A program made the position numbers and the translations under genes. Of a DNA stretch of 22,421 nt, positions 8,108-16,279 are shown one piece after another (positions within the stretch are counted from its first letter, which is position 1; every line of letters starts with the position of its first letter). The stretch covers positions 1 through 22,421 of the forward strand of contig JBBQGT010000046.1 in the NCBI GenBank assembly GCA_038323265.1, in the 5' to 3' direction. The notes under the pieces were generated by a model that saw nothing but the letters and a program-made list of their open reading frames with translations, searched no databases and was not told the origin of the DNA. Source of the DNA: PNKC01 sp038323265. Lineage in GTDB: Bacteria > Chloroflexota > Dehalococcoidia > Tepidiformales > Tepidiformaceae.

Positions 8108-8770
8108 ATGACACAGCAACAGGCGGCGGCGGAATACCCTGTGAAGCTCGTCGTGGAGCGGGCCACGGGCGAGCGGAACAAGGTAACGATTGGATTCCGC
8201 TGGATCCTCGCGATCCCGCACCTCATCCTGGTCGGCGGGCCGGGGTTTTTGGGCGCAGGGTTCGTCGTCGGCTTCGGGCGCGACCAGTGGTGGTCCGGTT
8301 GGGGCAGCGACGGTCTGTTAGGAGCGGTGGCGAGTGTGTGCGCGTTCATCGCGTGGTTCGCGATCCTTTTCGCCAGCAAGCATCCGCGAGGGCTCTTCGA
8401 TCTCTGCAATTTCTACATGCGGTGGCGCGTGAAGGCCGTTGCCTATACGGCGCTCTTTCGCGACGAATACCCGCCGTTCGGCGACGGGGAGTACCCAGTT
8501 TCGATTGAGATCCCGTATCCAGAAGGCGAACGAAGCAAGCTTTCGGTGGGCTTACGCTTCATCTACGCCATCCCGCACCTAATCATCGTCGGCGCGTTGT
8601 CGCTCGCCTGGGCAGTGACGGGCGTCGTCGCGTGGTTCGCGCTGCTGTTCACGGGTGAGTACCCGGAAGGGCTGTACAACTTCGGGATGGGCGTGATGCG
8701 GTGGTCGATCCGGGTTGAGGCATACATGCTGCTGATGACGGACGTCTACCCGCCGTTCAGTTTGGAGTGA
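8108..8770 (+). CDS. DUF4389 membrane protein (tandem repeat)
   Basis: From ATG 8108 the protein has 220 residues and two DUF4389-type units. Each unit has the pattern Y-P-V ... G-E-R-x-K-(V/L)-(T/S)-(V/I)-G-(F/L)-R, then IPHL, a hydrophobic segment, W-F-A-(I/L)-L-F, and YPPF at the end (first at about residues 10-118, second at about 125-218). Three to four membrane helices are likely. Function unknown. The frame stays open far upstream (to 7850), but that part lies on the relic and reads as non-coding arginine-rich sequence. The GGAGGG before 8108 and the start of family similarity set this start. Confidence 0.85.
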   Translation: MTQQQAAAEYPVKLVVERATGERNKVTIGFRWILAIPHLILVGGPGFLGAGFVVGFGRDQWWSGWGSDGLLGAVASVCAFIAWFAILFASKHPRGLFDLCNFYMRWRVKAVAYTALFRDEYPPFGDGEYPVSIEIPYPEGERSKLSVGLRFIYAIPHLIIVGALSLAWAVTGVVAWFALLFTGEYPEGLYNFGMGVMRWSIRVEAYMLLMTDVYPPFSLE

Positions 8771-8819
8771 GGGGCGCGCGGGGCGGCCCACGCGTGTTCT
8801 CACCGGCGGTTCGAGAGCC

Positions 8820-8825
8820 TACTAT
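8820..8825 (+). promoter_or_regulatory. -10 box for leaderless antitoxin-toxin transcript
   Basis: TACTAT ends exactly 6 bases before GTG 8832. Two ATG codons nearby (8824, 8827) are out of frame, so the spacing rule picks the GTG. Confidence 0.6.
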
Positions 8826-8831
8826 GATGGC

Positions 8832-9026
8832 GTGACGATCCAGGAACGGCTGCAGGAGATCATCGAAGACCTCTCGGAGGAGCGGCTGCAGGCACTGCTC
8901 GAGTTCGCAGAGTTCCTCGATGTCCGCGAAGAGCGGTCCGCCTGGGATCGCTTCGGTCTTGCGCAGCTCGCCAAGGCTTACGGCGACGATGAGCCGGAGT
9001 ACACGCTGGCGGACATCATCGATTGA
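8832..9026 (+). CDS. Antitoxin of a MazF/PemK-type module
   Basis: A 64-residue acidic protein with an amphipathic helical N-terminus (ERLQEIIEDLSEERLQALLEFAEFLDVREE) and the C-terminal signature FGLAQLAKAYGDDEPEYTLADI. This tail is characteristic of small antitoxins paired with PemK/MazF-like ribonucleases (DUF2281-like group). In such proteins the C-terminal acidic tail neutralises the toxin. It starts at GTG behind a leaderless promoter and overlaps the following toxin frame by 4 bases (TTGA 9023-9026). The partner toxin is interrupted, so this antitoxin may be an orphan or under relaxed selection. Its own frame is intact. Confidence 0.8.
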   Translation: MTIQERLQEIIEDLSEERLQALLEFAEFLDVREERSAWDRFGLAQLAKAYGDDEPEYTLADIID

Positions 9027-9367
9027 GATCCGCCGGAGACGTTCTGTTGGTACGTCTGAATGAAGCGGGAGCGAGCGGCTCAAAGCTCCGGCCCGTCATT
9101 GTCCTGGCATTGCTGCCCGGGGAATTCCAGACGCTCCTCCTCCGTGGAGTCAGCACGCTTGATCGCGGAGTGATTGACGCATGAGATGAGCCCCTGCTCC
9201 CGGGAAGCGAGGACTTCATCGCAGCTGGGCTGCATCGGGCGTCGTACGCCCGTTTGAGCTTCCTCAACGCCGTAACCGAAGTCGAAGTGGTTGGCCGCAT
9301 CGGTTCGGTGTCGGAGGAATTTATCCGCCAGCTCCGCAGTCGCCTCGCGGACCGGCTCAGAGCCTGA
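9023..9367 (+). pseudogene. MazF/PemK-like toxin interrupted by in-frame TGA
   Basis: From TTG 9023 (overlapping the antitoxin stop) the frame reads RSAGDVLLVRLNEAGASGSKLRPVIVL, the typical opening of MazF/PemK endoribonucleases (GDV-x-LV, then the K-x-RP-x-(I/V)VL motif). At 9182-9184 there is TGA, codon 54. The same frame then continues, without any shift, as DFIAAGLHRASYARLSFLNAV and GRIGSVSEEFIRQLRSRLADRLRA to TGA 9365-9367. This matches the family C-terminal half (GL-x(2)-S-x(2)-R ... (I/L)G-x-(L/V)S). The full frame is 114 codons, normal for the family. A single nonsense change therefore seems to have split an otherwise preserved toxin. A sequencing error or TGA readthrough cannot be excluded. 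Confidence 0.75.
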
Positions 9368-9389
9368 GCGAGAGGGTGCTGCAGAGTGC

Positions 9390-12300
9390 TCACCGGATGA
9401 TGAAGTACTTCGCCTCCGGGTGGTGGGCGATTATTGCGCTAGTGGACTGTTCGGGGTGCCACTGGAAAGTTTCGCCGAGTTCCAGGCCGATGCGCGCCGG
9501 GTCTAGCAGGGCGGCGATGCCGACCTGCTGCTCAAGGTCCGGGCAGGCGGGATACCCGAAGCTGTAGCGGCTTCCCTGGTACTGCTGCTGGAAGATTCGC
9601 TTCATCTCCTTCGCGTCCTTGCCAGCGATGCCCAACTCCTCGCGCACGCGCTTATGGAAGTATTCTGCGAAGCCTTCCGCTGATTCGACCGCGAAGCCGT
9701 GGAAATGCAGGTAGTCGCGGTAGTCGTTCGCTTTGAACAGTTCTTGGGCGAATTCGCTGGCGCGGGAGCCCATGGTGACCAAGGTGAAGGCAACTGTGTC
9801 GTACTCCCCGCTCTCGACCGGGCGATAAAAATCGGCGATGCAGAGTCGGCGGTCGTGCGGCTGGCGGGGAAATTCGAAGCGGATCGGGTCGCCTACCGGT
9901 TTGCCGTTTTCGAAGTTGGGCCAGACCAGCAGGTCGTTCTTATCGGCCTGACAGGGGAAGTAGCCGTAGACGGCGGCCGGTTCGAGCAGGTGCTCGGCGA
10001 TGGCCTGTTCCTGCATGCGGCGGAAGACGGGGCGCACTTCGTTTTCGACGAAGGCGGCATATTCCGGGTCGCTACGTTCGCCCTTCTGGTATTGCCACTG
10101 GCCGCGGAAGAGGGCGATCTCGTTGATCCACGGGTAGATGTCGCGCAGGGGGATGCCGCGCACCACTCGGCTGCCCCAGAAGGGCGCCCTGGGTACGGGT
10201 ACATCGCGAGAGACGCCCGAAACGGCGTATTCCTGGTCGTTGGGGGTGGAGCCGTCGCCGCCGATCGGCGGGGTGGCGATGCGCACTTCGTCGTAGCCGG
10301 ATTCGCCTCCGTGGCGGGCAGCCACTTCGACGCCCCCGCGGGTGAGGGCGGGGAGCGGCTCGCCAGCCTTGATGGACGGCATGATGCGATCCAGCGTGGC
10401 CAGCCCTTCGAACGCGTCCTGGGCGTAGTAGACGCTGCCCTTGTAGATGTCGCGCAGGTCTTCCTCGACGTAGCGGCGGGTGAGGGCCGCACCACCGAGG
10501 AGCACGGGGAAGTGGAACAGTTCCTGGTTGTTCAGTTCCTCGAGGTCTTCGCGCATGACGACGGTGCTTTTCACGAGCAGGCCCGAGAGGCCGATCGCGT
10601 CGGCGCCGACTTCGTTGGCCTTATCGATGATCGCCTGGATCGGCTGCTTGATGCCGATGTTGTACGTGGTGTAACCGTTGTTCGAAAGGATGATGTCGAC
10701 GAGGTTTTTGCCGATGTCGTGGACGTCTCCGCGAACGGTGGCGAGGACCACCCGGCCTTTGCCGGCGCCGTCGGTCTTCTCCATGTGCGGTTCGAGGTAG
10801 GCGACGGCCGTCTTCATCGTTTCGGCGCTCTGGAGGACGAAGGGGAGCTGCATCTTGCCGCTGCCGAAAAGCTCGCCGACAACGCGCATGCCGTCCAGCA
10901 GGTGCTCGTTGATGATCGTCAGGGCGTCCATCCTGCCGAGCGCTTCTTCAAGGTCCAAGTCGATGCCGCGGCGGTCGCCGTCGACGATGCGCGACTTCAA
11001 GCGCTCTTCCACCGGCAGGAGCGTGCGGTCGACCTTGGCAGCCTTCTCGGTCTCCACGTTTTCGAAGAGCGAAAGGAAGTGGGTGAGTGGATCGTAGCCG
11101 TGCTCGCCATTTTCGTCGGCGGGGCGGCGGCGGTCGTAAATCAGATCGAGGGCGGTGTTGAGCTGCTCTTCCGGGATGCGGTTGAGGGGGACGATCTGCT
11201 TGGAATTGACAATCGCTGCGTCGAGGCCGTGCTTAATCGCTTCGAACAGGAAGACGGAATTGAGCACGCGACGGCCGGCTGGTTTCAACCCAAACGAGAC
11301 GTTGGAGACGCCGAGAATGGTGTTCACCTCGGGCAGTTCGGCCTTCAACTGCTTGATGGCGTTAAGCGTCTGCACAGCGTCGCCGCGGAGGTCCTCTTGG
11401 CCGCCCGAAAGGGGAAAGGTGAGGCAGTCGAACAGGAGGTCGCCGGGCTCCATGCCGTAGCGGTTGACCGCGATGTCGTAGATGCGGTGGGCGACGCGCA
11501 GCTTCCACTCGGTAGTGCGCGCCTGGCCGGTCTCATCAATCGTGAGGGCGACTGCGGCGGCGCCGTGACGCTTGATCAGGGGGAGGACGCGACTGATCTT
11601 GCGTTCGCCGTCTTCGAGGTTGATGGAGTTGACAATGGCCTTGCCACCGTAAAGCTTGAGGGCCGTCTCGATGACCGGCGGTTCCGTGCTGTCGAACACC
11701 AGCGGCAGCGTGGACTGAGTGCGGAAGGCCGTCACCACGCGGTCCATATCGGGGACACCGTTGCGGCCAACGTAGTCAACCATTACGTCAATCACGTGCG
11801 CGCCTTCGGCAGCCTGTTCGCGGGCGAGGGCGACCATACCGTCCAGGTCTTCAGCGAGCAGGAGGTCGCGGAAGGCGCGCGAGCCGGTGGCATTCGTGCG
11901 TTCGCCGACAACGAGGAACGAGGTCTCCTGGCGGATTGGGACGCTGGTGTAGAGCGACGAGACGGCCGCTTCGAAGGGGTGGCCGGGGAGCGCAGCGGGG
12001 CGCACTTTCGGTGCGCGCCGTCCAATGCTGGCGATCGCCGTCTCGAACATTTCCGGCGTGGTGCCGCAGCAGCCGCCGGCAATGCTCGTGCCGAATTCGT
12101 CAACGAAGATCTTCTGATAGCGCGCAAATTCGTCGGGGGTCAGGCGGTAGCAGGCCTCGCCGTTGACCAGCTCGGGGAGGCCAGCGTTCGGGGCGATGAA
12201 GACTGGCCGGCGCGAGTTTTCGGCGAGGAAGCGGACATGGTCGACCATCTGCTCGGGGCCGGTGGCGCAGTTGATACCGATGATGTCGACGAGGTCCATC

Positions 12301-12950
12301 GCCTCGAGCGTGGTGAGGGCGCAGGAGATGTCGGAGCCGAGGAGCATAGTGCCGGTGGTTTCGATGGTGACGCTGGCGATCACCGGGATGCGTTTGCCGG
12401 TCTCCGCGAAGGCGTCAGCGAGGCCGGCGAGGGCGGCTTTCGTTTGGAGCAGGTCCTGGCAGGTTTCGACCTTCATGACGTCGATGCCGCCGTCGAGGAG
12501 GCCGAGGGCTTGCTCGCGGTAGCTGTGCACCAGCTCATCCCACGTGACGTGACCGAGGGATGGCAGCTTTGTACCGGGACCGATGGTGCCGAAGCTGTAG
12601 CGCGGCCATTCGGTTGTGGAGAATTCATCTCGGACGGCGTTGAGCTGGCGGGCGGCGAGGGCGTTCAGTTCACGCACACGCTCAATCAGGTCGTATTCGG
12701 CGAAGACGATCTCGTTCGAGCCGAAGGTGGCGCTGTCCACGGCGTCGCAGCCGGCGGCGTAAAAGCTCCGCTGAATCTTGGCCAGCACGTCCGGGTCGGA
12801 GACGGTGAGGTACTCATTGCAGCCCTCGAGGCCACCGTAGTCGGGGACGGGGCGCAGCCCGAGGATGGTCGAGCCGATCGGCCCGGCTGTGAAGAGCACG
12901 TTCTCGCGCAAGCGATTGAGAAACGGGTGGTCGAGCGGTTTGTAAGTCAT
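9390..12950 (-). CDS. metH: Cobalamin-dependent methionine synthase
   Basis: Full-length MetH of 1186 residues, transferring a methyl group from methyltetrahydrofolate through cobalamin to homocysteine. All modules are present in order. The homocysteine/zinc domain (about 1-320) has Cys228 (INCATG) and Cys294/Cys295 (GGCCGTTPE). The folate domain (about 340-610) starts at VVGERTNATGS. The cobalamin cap lies at about 650-740. The B12 domain has DVHDIGKN with the cobalt-ligand His744. The C-terminal AdoMet reactivation domain (about 870-1186) includes VYGYFPC. The presence of the activation domain fits repair by flavodoxin and AdoMet. A weak GGGGA precedes ATG 12950 by 5 bases. The gene has its own promoter and a structured leader (12951-13110). 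Confidence 0.97.
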   Translation of the reverse strand: MTYKPLDHPFLNRLRENVLFTAGPIGSTILGLRPVPDYGGLEGCNEYLTVSDPDVLAKIQRSFYAAGCDAVDSATFGSNEIVFAEYDLIERVRELNALAARQLNAVRDEFSTTEWPRYSFGTIGPGTKLPSLGHVTWDELVHSYREQALGLLDGGIDVMKVETCQDLLQTKAALAGLADAFAETGKRIPVIASVTIETTGTMLLGSDISCALTTLEAMDLVDIIGINCATGPEQMVDHVRFLAENSRRPVFIAPNAGLPELVNGEACYRLTPDEFARYQKIFVDEFGTSIAGGCCGTTPEMFETAIASIGRRAPKVRPAALPGHPFEAAVSSLYTSVPIRQETSFLVVGERTNATGSRAFRDLLLAEDLDGMVALAREQAAEGAHVIDVMVDYVGRNGVPDMDRVVTAFRTQSTLPLVFDSTEPPVIETALKLYGGKAIVNSINLEDGERKISRVLPLIKRHGAAAVALTIDETGQARTTEWKLRVAHRIYDIAVNRYGMEPGDLLFDCLTFPLSGGQEDLRGDAVQTLNAIKQLKAELPEVNTILGVSNVSFGLKPAGRRVLNSVFLFEAIKHGLDAAIVNSKQIVPLNRIPEEQLNTALDLIYDRRRPADENGEHGYDPLTHFLSLFENVETEKAAKVDRTLLPVEERLKSRIVDGDRRGIDLDLEEALGRMDALTIINEHLLDGMRVVGELFGSGKMQLPFVLQSAETMKTAVAYLEPHMEKTDGAGKGRVVLATVRGDVHDIGKNLVDIILSNNGYTTYNIGIKQPIQAIIDKANEVGADAIGLSGLLVKSTVVMREDLEELNNQELFHFPVLLGGAALTRRYVEEDLRDIYKGSVYYAQDAFEGLATLDRIMPSIKAGEPLPALTRGGVEVAARHGGESGYDEVRIATPPIGGDGSTPNDQEYAVSGVSRDVPVPRAPFWGSRVVRGIPLRDIYPWINEIALFRGQWQYQKGERSDPEYAAFVENEVRPVFRRMQEQAIAEHLLEPAAVYGYFPCQADKNDLLVWPNFENGKPVGDPIRFEFPRQPHDRRLCIADFYRPVESGEYDTVAFTLVTMGSRASEFAQELFKANDYRDYLHFHGFAVESAEGFAEYFHKRVREELGIAGKDAKEMKRIFQQQYQGSRYSFGYPACPDLEQQVGIAALLDPARIGLELGETFQWHPEQSTSAIIAHHPEAKYFIIR

Positions 12951-13012
12951 CGTAATCCCCAGAAAAGTCAGGTCACGCAGTTACGCGACGGCGAATGGGG
13001 CCTAGCAGGAGG

Positions 13013-13045
13013 GGCGGTGGCCGTCAGCCCGAGGTGGCCACCGCC
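13013..13045 (-). promoter_or_regulatory. Hairpin in the metH leader overlapping the upstream ORF
   Basis: A perfect 10-bp inverted repeat (plus strand GGCGGTGGCC 13013-13022 and GGCCACCGCC 13036-13045) encloses a 13-base loop. The 5' arm in the transcript is made of upstream-ORF codons and its stop codon lies in the loop, so translation would melt the stem. No T-run follows, so it is not an intrinsic terminator. A second weak pairing, CCCCA (12996-13000 region) with TGGGG (12957-12961 region) on the transcript, could cover the metH ribosome site. Confidence 0.5.
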
Positions 13046-13098
13046 GGGCGCATGGACATTCGGCGCGAGAGAGCGGCGGCAGAGGTGACGGCTTGCAT
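13024..13098 (-). CDS. Candidate leaderless leader peptide of metH
   Basis: ATG 13098 lies exactly 6 bases after a TATACT -10 box, the geometry of the leaderless genes in this window. It opens a 24-codon ORF that ends with TGA 13024-13026. The peptide is MQAVTSAAALSRRMSMRP followed by AVATSG. Two methionine codons (14 and 16) sit just before the codons forming the 5' arm of the hairpin. Its position 73 bases upstream of metH suggests a methionine-sensing or general translation-coupled attenuation leader. This is inference; expression of the ORF is not shown and it may be fortuitous. Confidence 0.45.
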   Translation of the reverse strand: MQAVTSAAALSRRMSMRPAVATSG

Positions 13099-13104
13099 AA
13101 CTGG

Positions 13105-13110
13105 AGTATA
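13105..13110 (-). promoter_or_regulatory. -10 box of the metH leader transcript
   Basis: TATACT on the minus strand, one of the strongest -10 matches in the window, ends 6 bases before the ATG of the upstream ORF. The same hexamer precedes the zinc-ribbon gene at 21544-21549. No clear -35 element is seen. It would give metH a leader of about 148 bases. Confidence 0.6.
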
Positions 13111-13263
13111 GCAGGACGGCCACCAGCCGCAGCGTCGATGAGTGAAACGCGCAAGCAGCGCGAACGCTTCGCTGGTGAAGCAGTGTGTTGCGGCAGCCGT
13201 TGACCGATGTGCGTGGGGTTTACATCATCAAATCGCTGAAGACCCCTGGCGAATGGGTGATGC
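13111..13263 (-). other. Spacer between larC and the metH promoter
   Basis: Together with the metH leader this forms a 313-base gene-free gap. Apart from a short imperfect hairpin (GCGAA-CGC-TTCGC near 13160-13175) without a T-run, I see no terminator, RNA motif or gene. It contains no match to the conserved cores of SAM-I, SAH or cobalamin riboswitches that I could find by eye. Confidence 0.4.
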
Positions 13264-14433
13264 CTAGCCTTCGGCTCGTCGCTTCAGCGCCACTTCGAGG
13301 CGTGCTTGCACCTCGATGGCCGGTAAGGCGTGTTGGGCAGCGAGCGATTTGATGTCTTCGAATTCGAGGCTTCGACGTTCGCGTCCGGCGACGATGGCAA
13401 CCTTCACGCGAACAGGACCGAGCGAACTGGCGAAGGTCTCCATGTGACGCTCTGCTTCGTAGCGCCGGTGGGTGGTGACGCGGACGCCCAGCGTGGTGGT
13501 TTCGCGCAGGATGATCGCGACGAAACGTTGCTCGTCTTCGGCGGGGACGAGCGCGCAGAGCTTGCTGGCTGAGCGTCCCTTTTTCATGCCGATCGGTTCC
13601 AGCCAAGCATCGAGTGCTCCCTCTTCGAACAGACGGTCGCGGGCGTGGGCAAGGAGTGAGGGCGGCATGTCGTCGATGTTCGCCGCCAGTTCGACCAATT
13701 CGCGGGCGGTGAGGGGCGATGGTTTCGCACCGAGGAAGACGCGCAGGGCGTTGGGGCGGTTGGGCGGGTCGAATGTGCCGGCGCCGGCGCCGTGGCCGCT
13801 GGCGACGATGGTCATCGCGCCGGGGCGGGCGACGGCGGCAAGTATCGCCGCGCCGGTCGGCGTCACCAATTCGTGGGAGGACTCGACGAAGCGTTGGGCG
13901 AAGCCTGACTGCTGGAGGATGTGGGCGGCCGCCGGGCCGGGCGAGGCGGGAATCGGGCCGTGCTCGGTGCGGGCGATCGTCCCGGAGCCAACAGTGACGA
14001 CCGGGCAAACGGCGTCATCCACGCCGAGCTGTTCGAGGGCGAGCATGGAACCGACGATGTCGATCATAGCGTCCACACCGCCTGCTTCGTGGAGGTGCGG
14101 GTGCTCAGTGTTGTGGGCTAGAGCCTCGCCTTTTTCGAGCCAATCGACGGCCGAGACGGCGCGCAGTGCGACGCGCGGCGCCAGGCTAGCGGCGGCGATC
14201 ATCGCACGCATTTCCGCGGGCTGATAGCGCCGTTCAGATTCGATTTCGACCTTCAGGTAGCTGGCGGCGGTGCCTCCGCGCGCAACCTTTTCCGTGGCGA
14301 GCGCGAAGGGCGGGAGGTCGAGGCTTTCGAGCGCCTTACTGATGACCGCCAGGTCGGCGCCGGCATCGACGAGGGCGGCGATCGTCATATCACCGGCGAT
14401 GCCCGAGAAGCAATCAAAGACGAGGCTGGTCAT
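13264..14433 (-). CDS. larC: Nickel-pincer cofactor metallochelatase LarC
   Basis: This 389-residue protein opens with LVFDCFSGIAGDMTIAALVDAGAD, the diagnostic LarC N-terminus. Further family blocks are HLHEAGGVDAMIDIVG, a TPTGAAILA segment and the late GMKKGRSASKL. LarC inserts nickel into the pyridinium dithiocarboxylate intermediate, the final step of the cofactor used by lactate racemase and related epimerases. In some bacteria larC is made by programmed frameshifting of two frames; here N- and C-terminal parts form one uninterrupted ORF. Its ATG overlaps the larB stop (ATGA 14430-14433), so the two are translationally coupled. larE and larA are not in the window. Confidence 0.93.
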   Translation of the reverse strand: MTSLVFDCFSGIAGDMTIAALVDAGADLAVISKALESLDLPPFALATEKVARGGTAASYLKVEIESERRYQPAEMRAMIAAASLAPRVALRAVSAVDWLEKGEALAHNTEHPHLHEAGGVDAMIDIVGSMLALEQLGVDDAVCPVVTVGSGTIARTEHGPIPASPGPAAAHILQQSGFAQRFVESSHELVTPTGAAILAAVARPGAMTIVASGHGAGAGTFDPPNRPNALRVFLGAKPSPLTARELVELAANIDDMPPSLLAHARDRLFEEGALDAWLEPIGMKKGRSASKLCALVPAEDEQRFVAIILRETTTLGVRVTTHRRYEAERHMETFASSLGPVRVKVAIVAGRERRSLEFEDIKSLAAQHALPAIEVQARLEVALKRRAEG

Positions 14434-15191
14434 TCTCTAGGCCCGAGCGCGAGGGTGTTAATGGTGGCCGCGAGGTAGCCCGCGCCGAAGCCGTTGTCGA
14501 TGTTGACGACGCTAACGCCGGTGGCACAGCTGTTCATCATCCCGAGGAGCGCGGCGAGGCCGCCGTAGGAGGCGCCGTAGCCGATCGACGTGGGGACGGC
14601 GATCACGGGATTCTGGACGAGGCCGCCGATGACGCTCGGCAAGGCGCCTTCCATCCCAGCGACTACGACCAGGGCGTTCGCTTCGCGCAGGGCGTCCATG
14701 CGGCCGGCGAGGCGATGCAGCCCGGCCACGCCGACATCGAAGTGGCGCTGGACAAGGGCACCCATCATCTCGGCAGTGATCGCCGCCTCTTCGGCGACGG
14801 GGATATCGGAGGTGCCGGCGGAGACGATGCCCACGTTGCCGGCGCGCGTGCGGGGCGAGGGGTCGCACCAGGCGAGGCGCGCGTCTTCGTTGTGTTGGAG
14901 CCCGGGGATCACGCCGCGAAGCGCCGCCAGGTGATCGGGCTCGACGCGGGTGACGAGCAGGCGGCCAGCGCGGGCGAACACCTCTTGCGAGATGCGCGCG
15001 ACCTGCGTGGGCGTTTTGCCCATCGCGAGGATGACCTCGGGGAGTCCGTCGCGGAGGGCCCGATGCGTATCCACATTGGCAAATCCAAGGTCGACGAAGG
15101 GGGCCGATTCGAGCTGGCGGGCGGCTTCATCGGGCGGCACGAGGCCGCCGGCCACCTGGCGAAGGAGCGTGCGCAGCGTGTCCTGGTCCAT
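14430..15191 (-). CDS. larB: Pyridinium-3,5-biscarboxylic acid mononucleotide synthase LarB
   Basis: A 253-residue LarB: it carboxylates and hydrolyses nicotinic acid adenine dinucleotide to start nickel-pincer cofactor synthesis. It belongs to the AIR-carboxylase (PurE-like) fold. Visible signatures are DLGFANVDTHRALRDGLPEVI-like N-terminal block with MGKTP, then VSAGTSDIPVAEEA, VVVAGMEGALPSVIGGLV, and VPTSIGYGASYGGLAALLGMMNSC. The start at ATG 15191 is set by a TAGACT box 6 bases upstream; an ATG at 15196 is out of frame. It forms a two-gene operon with larC. Confidence 0.93.
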   Translation of the reverse strand: MDQDTLRTLLRQVAGGLVPPDEAARQLESAPFVDLGFANVDTHRALRDGLPEVILAMGKTPTQVARISQEVFARAGRLLVTRVEPDHLAALRGVIPGLQHNEDARLAWCDPSPRTRAGNVGIVSAGTSDIPVAEEAAITAEMMGALVQRHFDVGVAGLHRLAGRMDALREANALVVVAGMEGALPSVIGGLVQNPVIAVPTSIGYGASYGGLAALLGMMNSCATGVSVVNIDNGFGAGYLAATINTLALGPRE

Positions 15192-15197
15192 TGCATC

Positions 15198-15203
15198 AGT
15201 CTA
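15198..15203 (-). promoter_or_regulatory. -10 box for leaderless larB-larC transcript
   Basis: TAGACT on the minus strand ends exactly 6 bases before ATG 15191. No ribosome-binding site is present. It lies in the 35-base gap after the protease stop codon. Confidence 0.65.
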
Positions 15204-15226
15204 GAGCAGACGCGAGCGATGGGCCG

Positions 15227-16258
15227 TTAGTCGCGGGCGATGGCAGGGACGATGCCGCGATAGGGGCGCGGGCCGGAGGGGATTGTTGGTTTTGGCGTTG
15301 CTGTCGGCTGAGCGGTGGGCACGGGCGTGACGGATTCGCCTTCGATTATGGAGTCGATCGTGCAGCCCATTACCGCGCAGCCGGCGCGCAGGTCATCGAG
15401 CAGTTCACGATCGATGCGTGAGCCACTGTTGTCGCCCGCGCCGCCGGAACCCTGGGTGTGAATGCCAACGACGTAGCCGAGCGTCTTTCCGGGATTGAGG
15501 GACCAGATGGCGGATCCGCTCTGCCCGCCCCCGGTATCAATATCGTAGAACAGGCGATAGGCCTCGACGGCGTCGAAAGCGAGGCGCGATTGGCCCCACA
15601 TGGTTTGGGCGGGCTTATCCACGGGATACCCAACGATTGCGGGGGTGAAGCTAGGCGATTGAAGCGAAGCGGTGGTCAGTACGGCGACTGGCAGCCACGA
15701 GGTGTCGCGAGTGAGACGGTTATCGGGCAAGCGCACCAGGCCCCAGTCAAAATCGACCGAACCGGCGGCGTCGAGAAAGCCATCCGGGACCCACCAATCG
15801 GTGGCGTACTCGGAGCCGAACGGCTCGGCCGCTTCGGCCTTGGCGGGCACCACGCGGATTCGGCTGGCGTTCCACTTCCCCCCCGCGCTGTCCCAGAGGC
15901 AGTGGCCCGCGGTGAGGAGCGCATCAGGACCGATGAACGTGCCGCTACAGACGGCGAAAAGCTCGCCCGCCTCGTTGTAAAGCTCCAAATAGGCAATGGC
16001 GCTGAAGGGATAGATCGTGGCGTCGGGGATGGGGATGCGTTCGTCGGCGCCGATGACGCTGGCGGCCGTTGCGCGGCCGGGGTCTATGCCTGGAACAGGG
16101 GGGAGCCACCCGGAATTGGGCGTGGAATCGTGGTATGAGCGTCCATGGCTGGAACCGGGAGCAACCGTAGCCAGCGTCTTCACGGTGGTTAAGGCCATGC
16201 CCGCCGTCAGGGAAACGGCCATTAACAGAAGTGGAAGAAACAGGCGACGGCGAAGCAT
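15227..16258 (-). CDS. Secreted trypsin-like serine protease (V8/glutamyl endopeptidase type)
   Basis: This 343-residue protein begins with an RRRLFLPLLLMAVSLTAGMAL signal-like segment, so it is exported. The chymotrypsin-fold triad is visible: His119 in LLTAGHCLW, Asp171 in DFDWGLVRL, and Ser247 in GGGQSGSAIW. The spacing and the SGTFIGP-x-LLTAGHC block resemble bacterial V8-like glutamyl endopeptidases. Two cysteines near the C-terminus (GCAVMGC) may form a disulfide. The C-terminal tail is a Thr/Pro-rich linker (TPVPTAQPTATPKPT) followed by a short hydrophobic end, perhaps for surface association. GGGAG lies only 2 bases before the ATG, a poor distance, so the start is less certain. Substrate specificity is inferred from family only. 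Confidence 0.85.
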   Translation of the reverse strand: MLRRRLFLPLLLMAVSLTAGMALTTVKTLATVAPGSSHGRSYHDSTPNSGWLPPVPGIDPGRATAASVIGADERIPIPDATIYPFSAIAYLELYNEAGELFAVCSGTFIGPDALLTAGHCLWDSAGGKWNASRIRVVPAKAEAAEPFGSEYATDWWVPDGFLDAAGSVDFDWGLVRLPDNRLTRDTSWLPVAVLTTASLQSPSFTPAIVGYPVDKPAQTMWGQSRLAFDAVEAYRLFYDIDTGGGQSGSAIWSLNPGKTLGYVVGIHTQGSGGAGDNSGSRIDRELLDDLRAGCAVMGCTIDSIIEGESVTPVPTAQPTATPKPTIPSGPRPYRGIVPAIARD

Positions 16259-16279
16259 GGCTCCCTAAGAATCGGCTGG

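Noticed and set aside
9699..13088. A very long open frame (over 1100 codons) on the plus strand opposite metH
   Set aside because: It is an antisense shadow created by the codon bias of metH. The translation is repetitive Val/Asp/Gly/Ala sequence without family motifs, while the minus strand encodes every MetH module.
12951..13110. A SAM, SAH or cobalamin riboswitch before metH
   Set aside because: I could not find the conserved cores of these classes by eye. A covariance-model scan would be decisive.
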